From HyVt-560 sp964577195 (GTDB taxonomy: Bacteria > Pseudomonadota > Gammaproteobacteria > UWMA-0217): a stretch of DNA of 17,037 nt. Position 1 is the stretch's first letter, and each line of letters starts with the position of its first letter. This document shows, one piece after another, positions 1 through 6,675 of the stretch. The notes under the pieces are model-generated. The model had not been told where the DNA came from, did not search any database, and was given only the letters and a program-made list of their open reading frames with translations. The stretch is taken from NCBI GenBank assembly GCA_964577195.1, contig CAZNYF010000050.1, positions 1-17,037 on the forward strand, in the 5' to 3' direction. Both the position numbers and the translations under genes were made by a program.

Positions 1-122
1 CTGAATTGTCCCAGCTTGAATGCTCTCAATCGTTGCGTAAAATAACTATGCGCCTCTTAAGAGAATCCAATCTGAAACAATCATTCTTCGTCATGTTGCT
101 CAAGTTATTATTCACTCGTCCC
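1..122. other. Region downstream of clpA, no gene seen
   Basis: This is the stretch after the clpA stop. No convincing coding region, tRNA or classical terminator is visible. The only structure seen is a 10-bp perfect palindrome CTCTTAAGAG at 54-63. The translation initiation factor gene infA, which lies near clpA in E. coli, is not recognisable here. Confidence 0.5.
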
Positions 123-2384
123 TTACTCAACCTTTGCAGGGACGTTGGTTGGTCGATAGTCAAATTTTAACTCACCATCGACAAACTCGATTTTCACTCT
201 ACCGCCCTTCATCAGCTTTCCGAACAGAACTTCTTCTGCCAGCGGCTTTTTGATGTGCTCCTGTATTAGCCGAGCCATTGGGCGTGCGCCCATTTTTTCA
301 TCGTACCCTTCCAGGGCGAGCCATTCGCGGGCGCTGTCATCCACAACCAGAGAAACTTTCTTCTCTTCCAGCTGTGATTCCAGCTGGATGATGAATTTAT
401 CTGCTACGTTACGAATGAATCGGGTAGCCAGCGCTTTGAACTGGATGATGGTATCCAGGCGATTTCTGAATTCAGGCGTAAACACGCGCTTGACGACTTC
501 CATCGCATCGTTCGAATGATCCTGATGTGTAAATCCGACTGAGGCACGACTCGCTTCCTGTGCACCCGCATTACTGGTCATGACCAAAATAATATTGCGG
601 AAATCTACCTTGCGACCATTGGAATCAGTCAAGGTGCCGTGATCCATGACTTGCAGCAATAAATTGAAGACATCCGGATGCGCTTTTTCGATTTCATCCA
701 GCAGCAGCACTGCATGTGGGGATTTCAACACGGCATCCGTCAACAACCCACCTGCGTCATACCCCACATATCCGGGAGGCGCACCGATCAAGCGTGAAAC
801 CGTATGCCGCTCCATGTATTCAGACATATCAAAGCGAATCAGCTCGATACCCAGTACTTTTGATAACTGACGCGTCACCTCGGTCTTTCCTACACCGGTT
901 GGCCCGGTAAACAGGAATGAACCTATGGGTTGGTCTTCGTTACCCAAACCAGAGCGCGACATTTTGATCGCAGAAGCGAGATGATCAATCGCTTCATCCT
1001 GACCAAACACAACCATTTTAAGATTGCGCTCAAGATTGCGTAGAGAATCCTTGTCAGACGACGAAACACTTTTTGGCGGAATTCTCGCCATTTTCGCCAC
1101 AATCGCTTCGATATCCTGCACGTTAATGACTTTTCTTCGCGTATCAGCCGATTGCAAACGGCGATTAGCGCCGGCTTCATCAATCACATCAATTGCCTTG
1201 TCGGGCAGATGTCGGTCCGTAATATATTTTTCAGCCAGATCCGCTGCCGTACGCAAAGCGTTGTTTGTGTATTTGATCTCGTGGTGATCTTCAAAGCGAC
1301 TCTTCAGGCCAAGCAAAATCTTGTATGTTTCTTCGGCACTCGGCTCTTCGACATCTATTTTCTGGAAGCGACGCGCGAGTGCGTGGTCTTTTTCGAAGAT
1401 GCCTCGATATTCACTATAAGTAGTAGAACCAATGCATTTCAGTTCACCATTGGACAGCGGTGGTTTAATTAAATTTGAGGCATCCATGACACCACCAGAA
1501 GCAGAACCTGCCCCAATAATGGTGTGAATTTCATCGATAAACAGAATGGCATCATCGGCATCTTTTAGCTGTTTGAGTACGGCCTTGAGACGCTTTTCAA
1601 AATCTCCTCGATACTTGGTACCCGCTACCAGAGCGCCCAGATCAAGAGAATAAATAACCGCATTGGCAAGCACATCAGGGACCTCACCATCTACAATTTT
1701 CTTCGCCAGCCCCTCAGCAATTGCAGTTTTTCCCACACCGGCTTCGCCCACCAACAGAGGGTTGTTTTTTCGTCTGCGACAGAGAATCTGTGCGGTGCGC
1801 TCAAGCTCGTCATCGCGGCCAATCAGGGGGTCAATCTTGCCTTGCTTGGCCCGTTCGTTGAGGTTTGTGGCAAACTCTTCCAAAGGTGACTGCGATGCTT
1901 CTTCCGCATTCACGTCGTTACCTTCGGTGCTGATGGCTTCATCAGCTTCTTCTAATTTTGTAATGCCATGCGAGATGTAGTTGATCACATCCAGTCGAGT
2001 GATTTCCTGTTTGTTGAGCAAATACACAGCATGCGATTCCTGCTCACCAAAAATCGCCACCAGCACATTCACGCCGCTGACTTCTTTTTTACCAGAAGAC
2101 TGCACGTGAAAGACCGCACGTTGAAGGACGCGCTGAAAACCGAGTGTTGGCTGAGTATCGCGGGAATCATCTAATGGCAACAGCGGGGTATGCTCATCTA
2201 TAAATGCGTTCAAATCACGCGCTAATTGTGTGAGATCTCCACCACACACACGCAACAGATGTGTCGCCGTATCGTTACTTAAAATTGCTAACAACAAGTG
2301 CTCGACCGTCATGAATTCATGGCGTTTCTCCCGCGCATCCTTAAAGGCCTGATTGAGAGATGTTTCGAGTTCTTTGTTTAGCAT
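123..2384 (-). CDS. clpA: ATP-dependent Clp protease ATP-binding subunit ClpA
   Basis: Hexameric AAA+ unfoldase that recognises, unfolds and threads substrates into the ClpP peptidase in the cytoplasm; with ClpS it degrades N-degron proteins. The 753-residue length matches the family. Visible in order: N-terminal repeat domain (about 1-145), D1 ATPase with Walker A GEAGVGKT at 213-220 and Walker B LFIDE near 281-285, and D2 ATPase with Walker A GPTGVGKT at 494-501 and Walker B VLLLDE near 559-564. The ClpP-docking loop is at about 616-618 and reads VGF, followed by THQDHSNDAME; E. coli ClpA has IGL at this place, so this is a conservative variant. The start is supported by an AGAGGAA ribosome-binding site 8-9 bases upstream. 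It is the last gene of an icd-clpS-clpA run. Opposite-strand ORFs inside it are shadows. Confidence 0.97.
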   Translation of the reverse strand: MLNKELETSLNQAFKDAREKRHEFMTVEHLLLAILSNDTATHLLRVCGGDLTQLARDLNAFIDEHTPLLPLDDSRDTQPTLGFQRVLQRAVFHVQSSGKKEVSGVNVLVAIFGEQESHAVYLLNKQEITRLDVINYISHGITKLEEADEAISTEGNDVNAEEASQSPLEEFATNLNERAKQGKIDPLIGRDDELERTAQILCRRRKNNPLLVGEAGVGKTAIAEGLAKKIVDGEVPDVLANAVIYSLDLGALVAGTKYRGDFEKRLKAVLKQLKDADDAILFIDEIHTIIGAGSASGGVMDASNLIKPPLSNGELKCIGSTTYSEYRGIFEKDHALARRFQKIDVEEPSAEETYKILLGLKSRFEDHHEIKYTNNALRTAADLAEKYITDRHLPDKAIDVIDEAGANRRLQSADTRRKVINVQDIEAIVAKMARIPPKSVSSSDKDSLRNLERNLKMVVFGQDEAIDHLASAIKMSRSGLGNEDQPIGSFLFTGPTGVGKTEVTRQLSKVLGIELIRFDMSEYMERHTVSRLIGAPPGYVGYDAGGLLTDAVLKSPHAVLLLDEIEKAHPDVFNLLLQVMDHGTLTDSNGRKVDFRNIILVMTSNAGAQEASRASVGFTHQDHSNDAMEVVKRVFTPEFRNRLDTIIQFKALATRFIRNVADKFIIQLESQLEEKKVSLVVDDSAREWLALEGYDEKMGARPMARLIQEHIKKPLAEEVLFGKLMKGGRVKIEFVDGELKFDYRPTNVPAKVE

Positions 2385-2462
2385 TCGGAATTCCTCTAGT
2401 AGTTCAGTCAGAAATAGCCCATTCCTGACTGTTTTTGTTGCCTGACTACCCTATCAAACTGA
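2385..2462 (-). repeat. Short repeats and hairpin between clpS and clpA
   Basis: This 78-bp spacer holds three copies of CTGACT (plus strand, starting at 2425, 2442 and 2459, so 17 bp apart) and one inverted copy, AGTCAG, at 2406-2411. The inverted copy pairs with the one at 2425-2430 to give an imperfect stem (6 bp, one mismatch, 3 bp, 5-base loop). In the transcribed minus strand the hairpin lies just upstream of the clpA ribosome-binding site. No U-run follows it on that strand, so it is not a normal terminator for clpS. Function unknown. Confidence 0.35.
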
Positions 2463-2783
2463 CTAGGCCTCTTCTGACGTACAGAGCAATGGATGATTGT
2501 TTTCGCGTGCAAACTCATTTACCTGCGAGGTTTTCGACTCGGCGATATCCCGAGTAAACGCACCGCAGATCCCTTTACCTTTGGTGTGAACATTGAGCAT
2601 CACCCGGGTTGCGTTCTCACGATTTAGATTAAAGAACTTTTCCAGTACCGTTACAACGAACTCCATCGGGGTATAGTCGTCGTTCAATAAAACCACGTTG
2701 TAAAGATTCGGTTCTTTCAACTCAGGCTCGGCGACTTCAACCGCCAAACCCACGTCATCATCATATTGCTTTTTATCTGACAT
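2463..2783 (-). CDS. clpS: ATP-dependent Clp protease adapter protein ClpS
   Basis: Cytoplasmic adaptor that binds N-degron substrates (proteins beginning with Leu, Phe, Tyr or Trp) and delivers them to ClpA. It has 106 residues, the same as E. coli ClpS. The binding pocket residues known for E. coli occur at the same numbers: N34, D35 and D36 in LLNDDYTPMEF, M40, and H66 in NVHTKGKGICGAF. The flexible N-terminal tail (about 1-25) is acidic. It lies 43 bp after icd and 78 bp before clpA on the same strand, so the three are probably co-transcribed at least in part. The cold-shock gene cspD, often next to clpS in gammaproteobacteria, is absent. The ribosome-binding site is weak (GAGA). Confidence 0.97.
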   Translation of the reverse strand: MSDKKQYDDDVGLAVEVAEPELKEPNLYNVVLLNDDYTPMEFVVTVLEKFFNLNRENATRVMLNVHTKGKGICGAFTRDIAESKTSQVNEFARENNHPLLCTSEEA

Positions 2784-2826
2784 TTTTACGTATTATCTCG
2801 GTCTCTGTATGCGCGGTTCGAGTTAT

Positions 2827-4083
2827 TCACATTCCTTTGATGATTTGATCGCCAAATCCAGAGCAGGAAACCTTGGTTGCACCGTCCATTAAACGCTCAA
2901 AATCGTAAGTAACGTTTTTACTGGAAATTGCTGCTTTAATTCCATCAATAATCAAGTCTGCCGCCTCGAGCCACCCCATGTGCCGGAGCATCATTTCGGC
3001 AGAAAGAATCAATGAACCAGGATTCACTTTATCTTGACCGGCATATTTTGGTGCAGTTCCGTGGGTGGCTTCAAATAGGCCAATAGTATCAGACAGATTT
3101 GCGCCTGGTGCGATACCAATACCGCCAACCTGGGCGGCAAGTGCATCAGAAATATAGTCTCCGTTTAAATTCATGGTAGCGATCACTGCATACTCAGCCG
3201 GGCGCAATAAAATTTGCTGCAAGAAAGCATCGGCAATCACATCTTTAACGATGATCTGCTTACCTGTATTGGGGTTTTCGAACTGATGCCAGGGGCCACC
3301 GTCCAAAGGTTCTGCACCAAATTCATCACGTGCGATTTCGTAGCCCCATTCTTTAAAAGCACCTTCGGTAAATTTCATGATGTTGCCCTTGTGGACAAGC
3401 GTCATAGAGCTGCGATCATTATCGACTGCGTATTGCAGTGCTTTGCGAACCAATCGTTTGGTGCCTTCACTGGAAATAGGTTTGATGCCAATGCCAGAGG
3501 TATCAGGAAAACGAATTTTCGATACACCCATTTCATTGGTGAGAAATTTGATGACTTTTTTAACGTCATCAGAGCCAGCTTCCCATTCCACACCGGCGTA
3601 GATGTCTTCCGAATTCTCACGGAAGATCACCATGTTGGTTTTCTCAGGCTCTTTCACCGGGCTGGGGGTGCCGTCAAAATAACGCACTGGACGTAGGCAG
3701 AGGTATAAATCCAGCTGCTGTCGCATCGCCACATTAAGCGACCGAATACCGCCGCCAACGGGTGTGGTCAAAGGCCCTTTGATTGCAACTAGATATTCTT
3801 TAATGGCTGCAAGCGTTTCATCTGGCAACCAGGTATTTTCACCATACACTTCATTGGCTTTCTCGCCGGCAAAGATTTCCATCCATGCAATGCTGCGTTT
3901 GCCTTGATAGGCTTTTTTAACTGCAGCATCAATCACCTTGAGCATCACCGGGGTGATATCAACACCAATGCCATCGCCTTCGATATACGCGATAATGGGG
4001 TTATCAGGTACATTCAGGGAATTATCCGCATTGGCTGTTATTTTCTCTCCAGATGCCGGTGTCTCGATGTGCTCAAAAGCCAT
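2827..4083 (-). CDS. icd: NADP-dependent isocitrate dehydrogenase
   Basis: TCA-cycle enzyme converting isocitrate and NADP+ to 2-oxoglutarate, CO2 and NADPH; a cytoplasmic homodimer. At 418 residues it closely follows the E. coli type (416). Visible signatures are the substrate-binding stretch IRSLNVAMRQQLDLYLCLRP, whose Ser115 corresponds to the Ser113 phosphorylated by AceK in E. coli; FRENSEDIYAGVEWE; the metal-site stretch with NGDYISDALAAQVGGIG; and the NADP-type loop ATHGTAPKYAGQDKVNPGS. The start is supported by CGGAGAC about 7 bases upstream of ATG. The gene diverges from mnmA, and its candidate promoter overlaps a nested palindrome (4143-4178). Confidence 0.97.
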   Translation of the reverse strand: MAFEHIETPASGEKITANADNSLNVPDNPIIAYIEGDGIGVDITPVMLKVIDAAVKKAYQGKRSIAWMEIFAGEKANEVYGENTWLPDETLAAIKEYLVAIKGPLTTPVGGGIRSLNVAMRQQLDLYLCLRPVRYFDGTPSPVKEPEKTNMVIFRENSEDIYAGVEWEAGSDDVKKVIKFLTNEMGVSKIRFPDTSGIGIKPISSEGTKRLVRKALQYAVDNDRSSMTLVHKGNIMKFTEGAFKEWGYEIARDEFGAEPLDGGPWHQFENPNTGKQIIVKDVIADAFLQQILLRPAEYAVIATMNLNGDYISDALAAQVGGIGIAPGANLSDTIGLFEATHGTAPKYAGQDKVNPGSLILSAEMMLRHMGWLEAADLIIDGIKAAISSKNVTYDFERLMDGATKVSCSGFGDQIIKGM

Positions 4084-4138
4084 TCATTGTCTCCGTTTTT
4101 GAGGGTTTTTTAGTCACTAATTATTAAGGGCGTCTTGT

Positions 4139-4167
4139 GTTAGAGAATGATCACTTACACGTGTAAA
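4139..4167 (-). promoter_or_regulatory. Candidate sigma70 promoter for icd
   Basis: Reading the minus strand, TTTACA (4167-4162; 5 of 6 to TTGACA) is followed after exactly 17 bases by TCTAAC (4144-4139; 4 of 6 to TATAAT). The start of transcription would fall about 50 bases before the icd ATG. The -35 element lies inside the central palindrome described next, so a protein bound there would block or alter it. This is an inference from consensus match only. Confidence 0.45.
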
Positions 4168-4178
4168 CTCACATTCTC
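4143..4178. promoter_or_regulatory. Nested palindromic operator candidate, icd-mnmA divergent region
   Basis: A perfect 12-bp palindrome TTACACGTGTAA (4155-4166) sits at the exact centre of a larger inverted repeat GAGAATG (4143-4149) / CATTCTC (4172-4178). Both share the centre 4160.5. The 5-base spacers between the tiers do not pair. Two concentric half-site pairs suit a dimeric or tetrameric regulator. It covers the candidate icd -35 box, and a TTGACA hexamer reading toward mnmA lies just beyond it at 4183-4188. The regulator is not identified. Confidence 0.5.
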
Positions 4179-4231
4179 CGCCTTGACACGACGCATTTAA
4201 AGGCTAATTCGAGCAATTACCCTGTTTAGAA

Positions 4232-4248
4232 ACTACTCGCCGAGTAGT
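4232..4248. promoter_or_regulatory. 17-bp palindrome upstream of mnmA
   Basis: ACTACTCG (4232-4239) and CGAGTAGT (4241-4248) are perfect 8-bp arms around one central C. The site lies 16 bp before the small ORF and about 150 bp before mnmA. It is not followed by a T-run on either strand, which favours a protein-binding site over a terminator. Its sequence is unrelated to the palindrome at 4143-4178. Confidence 0.4.
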
Positions 4249-4264
4249 GACACTTTAAAAGGTT

Positions 4265-4405
4265 ATGACGAATCTACAATTGGATCATTATATACCGAAA
4301 CTGCTGCTGGTTTCTTGGATATTCCCAGTCAGTCATGCTGATGATCTACTCAATAATATTGGGGTCAGCGGCAGCATTTATCAAGCTTGGATGGATTTTT
4401 TATGA
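4265..4405 (+). CDS. Possible 46-residue ORF coupled to mnmA
   Basis: An ATG at 4265 opens 46 codons ending in TGA at 4403-4405. The last bases overlap the mnmA ATG (4402-4404) as ATGA, the usual arrangement for translational coupling. The peptide has a hydrophobic stretch PKLLLVSWIFPVSHA followed by DD, which resembles a short signal peptide or membrane segment. The ribosome-binding site is poor: AAGG lies only 2 bases from the ATG. I recognise no family. It could be a chance ORF, a leader peptide or a remnant; pseudomonads often have a Nudix gene here, but this sequence does not resemble one. Confidence 0.25.
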   Translation: MTNLQLDHYIPKLLLVSWIFPVSHADDLLNNIGVSGSIYQAWMDFL

Positions 4406-5493
4406 GCCAAAAAATACCTGTTATTGTCGGAATCTCTGGCGGCGTTGACTCTGCTGTGGCGGCATTACTGCTGATTGAACAGGGCTACGCGGTTGAAGGA
4501 CTGTTCATGAAAAACTGGGAAGAAGATGACGATGAGGAATACTGTACCGCCGCTGAAGACCTCGCGGATGCACAGTCTGTCTGCGATCAATTGGGAATCC
4601 GCCTGCGGACGGTGAATTTCTCTACCGAGTACTGGGATCGAGTTTTTGAGTACTTCCTGGAAGAATATCGCAGCGGTAGAACACCCAATCCCGACATCAT
4701 GTGTAACAAGGAGATTAAATTCAAAGCCTTTCTCGATTATGCAAGATCATTGGGGGCTGAGTTTATTGCCACCGGCCATTACGCGCGAATCACAAAGGAT
4801 CACGACACTTACCAATTGCGCACTGGACTTGATGACAGCAAAGATCAAAGTTATTTCCTCTACACACTGGGGCAACCGCAATTGGCAAAAAGCTTGTTCC
4901 CGCTGGGAGAAATGGAGAAAACAGATGTACGGGGACTCGCCAGAAAGCACAACTTTACGAATTCTGATAAGAAAGACAGTACTGGCATCTGCTTTATCGG
5001 GGAACGGAAATTCAGCGAATTTCTGAATCGTTTCTTACCCGCACAACCTGGCGAAATCATTACGCCTGAGGGTGAGGTTCTCGGCCAGCACAATGGCCTA
5101 ATGTATTACACCATGGGGCAGCGGCAGGGTCTGGGAATTGGCGGTCGAAAAGATAGCAACACTGAACCGTGGTTTGCTGCGGAAAAAAATCTACAAACCA
5201 ATCAACTGGTCGCCGTGCAAGGACATGATCATCCGCTGTTGATGCACAGCAGCCTGGATGCCTCCCAACTTACCTGGGTAAGTGGTGATGCGCCCGATTT
5301 ACCACGTCATGCCACGGCAAAAATTCGCTATCGACAACAATCACAGCCCTGTCTGTTGGAATCCATTGAAGAGGGTTCTTTGCGCGTGGTTTTTGACCAG
5401 CCCCAGCGCGCGATTACAGGCGGGCAATCCATTGTGATTTACGAGGATGATAATTGCCTTGGTGGCGGCATCATTGATCACCGTCATAAATAG
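4402..5493 (+). CDS. mnmA: tRNA-specific 2-thiouridylase MnmA
   Basis: Makes 2-thiouridine at the wobble position U34 of tRNA-Lys, -Glu and -Gln, using ATP and sulfur relayed by the Tus proteins. Taking the ATG at 4402 gives 363 residues beginning MSQKIPVIVG, close to the E. coli length of 368; the longer reading from TTG 4387 adds five residues without support. Visible: PP-loop ATP-binding motif SGGVDS at 12-17, catalytic Cys101 in NPDIMCNKEIKF, persulfide Cys197 in DSTGICFIGERKF, and the C-terminal beta-barrel domain. A GGATGG sequence 7 bases upstream can serve as ribosome-binding site. In most gammaproteobacteria hflD follows directly; here hflD lies 6.2 kb away at 11736. Confidence 0.96.
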   Translation: MSQKIPVIVGISGGVDSAVAALLLIEQGYAVEGLFMKNWEEDDDEEYCTAAEDLADAQSVCDQLGIRLRTVNFSTEYWDRVFEYFLEEYRSGRTPNPDIMCNKEIKFKAFLDYARSLGAEFIATGHYARITKDHDTYQLRTGLDDSKDQSYFLYTLGQPQLAKSLFPLGEMEKTDVRGLARKHNFTNSDKKDSTGICFIGERKFSEFLNRFLPAQPGEIITPEGEVLGQHNGLMYYTMGQRQGLGIGGRKDSNTEPWFAAEKNLQTNQLVAVQGHDHPLLMHSSLDASQLTWVSGDAPDLPRHATAKIRYRQQSQPCLLESIEEGSLRVVFDQPQRAITGGQSIVIYEDDNCLGGGIIDHRHK

Positions 5494-5681
5494 TCGTTAG
5501 TGTAGTGCCTAGTCTGATCGATGATTAAGGTAGCCAGTAAATGCGTGAGAGCGAGGCGCAGTCCGTAGTGAATGGTGGTTCCATTTGTCCTCCACCCCTA
5601 AACTCACACAGTCAATAACTAGAAAACTTGCTGCAAAAATCCCGATGGTTGATTTTATTCTTTGTTTAAATAATACCTCGC
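5494..5681. other. Left end of the accessory segment, nothing recognised
   Basis: This is the stretch after the mnmA stop, before recognisable oxidoreductase sequence begins. Short ORFs on both strands (including one spanning 5509-5739 on the minus strand) show no family resemblance. No terminator-like hairpin with a T-run was seen after mnmA. It may contain further decayed parts of the oxidoreductase gene, but I could not align them. Confidence 0.4.
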
Positions 5682-5886
5682 AACATTGACCTGTATCAAA
5701 CCTCAGACATGATTGAGCAGCAGCGGTTATTAAATTCAAATTTCTAATTTAATTGATCAAGGAGAAATCGAAACTACGCTGGGCCAGGTTATCCAACCCA
5801 TTAATGCAGAAAATTTACGCAAAGCACATACAATGATTGAACAAGGCCATTCCATTGGGAAAATAGTTTTAGAAAATTGGTCTTAG
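5682..5886 (+). pseudogene. 3' remnant of a zinc-type alcohol dehydrogenase / quinone oxidoreductase
   Basis: Two adjoining frames encode the C-terminus of the zinc-type alcohol dehydrogenase-like (MDR) family. The first frame (5694-5733) reads YQTSDMIEQQRLLN, matching the usual QTPDMIEQHRLLN. After a frameshift near 5734 the second frame (to the TAG at 5884-5886) reads LIDQGEIETTLG, then INAENLRKAHTMIEQGHSIG and KIVLENWS, matching the family's DAGKIRTTL, INAENLRxAHxxIESGxxxG and KIVLEGF. The catalytic and NADPH-binding parts are missing, and a TAA occurs at 5667. Such enzymes reduce quinones or enals with NADPH; this copy cannot. It ends 6 bp before the MITE-like element and may once have formed an operon with the broken mdaB-like gene. 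Confidence 0.8.
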
Positions 5887-5892
5887 CAATAC

Positions 5893-6108
5893 ATATACTT
5901 CCCGCACCCAAGAATGCCCGTTTATAGCACGCATCTTTTCACCAATGGCTGCGTTGCAAAACCTCGCAATAGTCCCGCTATTACTGCGTTTTTGCGCCTT
6001 GCCCTTGACGAAAATCTACGCACTTATGTCCATGGATGGACTGTATTTCGCAAAGAGCCAGGATGGCGGTGCGTCTAAATCAGGCATTCTTGAGTGCGAA
6101 AAGTATAT
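5893..6108. mobile_element. MITE-like element, about 216 bp, with 26-bp terminal inverted repeats
   Basis: The ends 5893-5918 and 6083-6108 are inverted copies of each other with 3 mismatches in 26; each begins ATATACTT and ends at AAGAATGCC when read inward. Resemblance continues weakly inward for about 20 more bases. The inside is rich in hairpins: an imperfect stem 5956-5972/5978-5995 and a perfect GTCCAT-gg-ATGGAC at 6028-6041. There is no transposase; the 61-codon ORF at 5945-6130 is a shadow of this structure. The ATATA/TATAT ends would fit a TA target duplication, but the palindromic ends make this ambiguous. It sits between a dead oxidoreductase and a dead mdaB-like gene, 18 bp before the latter's ATG. 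A non-autonomous transposon is the best reading. Confidence 0.75.
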
Positions 6109-6126
6109 CAACGTCGAGGATAAAAC

Positions 6127-6675
6127 ATGAATGAATTAATCGTAACTGCTGGTATTCCATATTGATGCTAAAGGGCGTTGAACGGATTTCTCGCGCACAT
6201 GGCTGAAAAAAACCTTTCCGCTAAAGGTCACAAAATAAAATATTCAGATGTCACTAAAGATACCTGGGATGTTGACAGAGAAGTGGCTAAATTATTATGG
6301 GCCGAGACAATTATCTACGTGATGCCAATCATGTGGTTTAATATGCCAGCGCCGATGGTGAAATGGCTAGATCAGGTGCTGCTCTATGGAAAGACCTTTA
6401 TTATCACAGATGACTATGGCGAAGGAGGCCAAGTCCCTGCGGATAATTTTATGATTGTCGCAACCTCCAATTTAAAAAGCAGTGACTTGGGAGAAGGTGC
6501 TGTACTAAACAATGCGCCACATATCAATGATGTTCTTCAGCCTTTAATTATGACCAATCACTACCTCAGTATTCGCAATCAAATACCAACATTCCACGCA
6601 GGAGATGTTATTGCAGGTGATACAAGCTGGATTCAATCTTCTTTTGAAAAGCACCTCAACGATAATTTTAATTAA
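6127..6675 (+). pseudogene. Broken MdaB-like NAD(P)H quinone reductase (flavodoxin fold)
   Basis: ATG 6127, with GAGG 8 bases upstream, starts MNELIVTAGIPY, a flavodoxin first strand. In-frame TGA (6163) and TAA (6169) follow. The same frame then runs open to TAA at 6673-6675 with clear family features: AKGHKIKYSDVTKDTWDVDREV, LLWAETIIYVMPIMWFNMPA (the P-loop-adjacent strand typical of MdaB/NQO1-type proteins) and KWLDQVL. Between the two parts the +1 frame encodes DAKG, so a one-base gain near 6163 and a one-base loss near 6174 would restore GIPY-DAKGALNGFL, resembling the family's SKGELNxxL. Restarts at TTG 6178 or ATG 6199 would give a 165- or 158-residue protein without the first strand and flavin phosphate loop, so I call it a pseudogene. 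Its stop overlaps the response regulator ATG by one base (TAATG). Confidence 0.7.

Noticed and set aside
1152..1472. 106-codon plus-strand ORF opposite clpA
   Set aside because: Shadow of clpA with no family resemblance.
2425..2464. CTGACT copies as binding sites of the RstA-like regulator
   Set aside because: The spacing is 17 bp, not helically phased like the 7427 and 9878 sites, and no matching -10 geometry is present.
3214..3696. 160-codon plus-strand ORF opposite icd
   Set aside because: Shadow of the highly conserved icd gene; no independent evidence of coding.
4387..4401. TTG start for mnmA giving five extra residues
   Set aside because: The ATG at 4402 has a suitable ribosome-binding site and matches the usual N-terminus just before the PP-loop.
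5509..5739. 76-codon minus-strand ORF after mnmA
   Set aside because: No recognisable domain or ribosome-binding site, and it overlaps the oxidoreductase remnant on the opposite strand.
5945..6130. 61-codon plus-strand ORF inside the MITE-like element
   Set aside because: It covers the hairpins of the element, has no family resemblance, and its coding frame is a by-product of the repeat structure.
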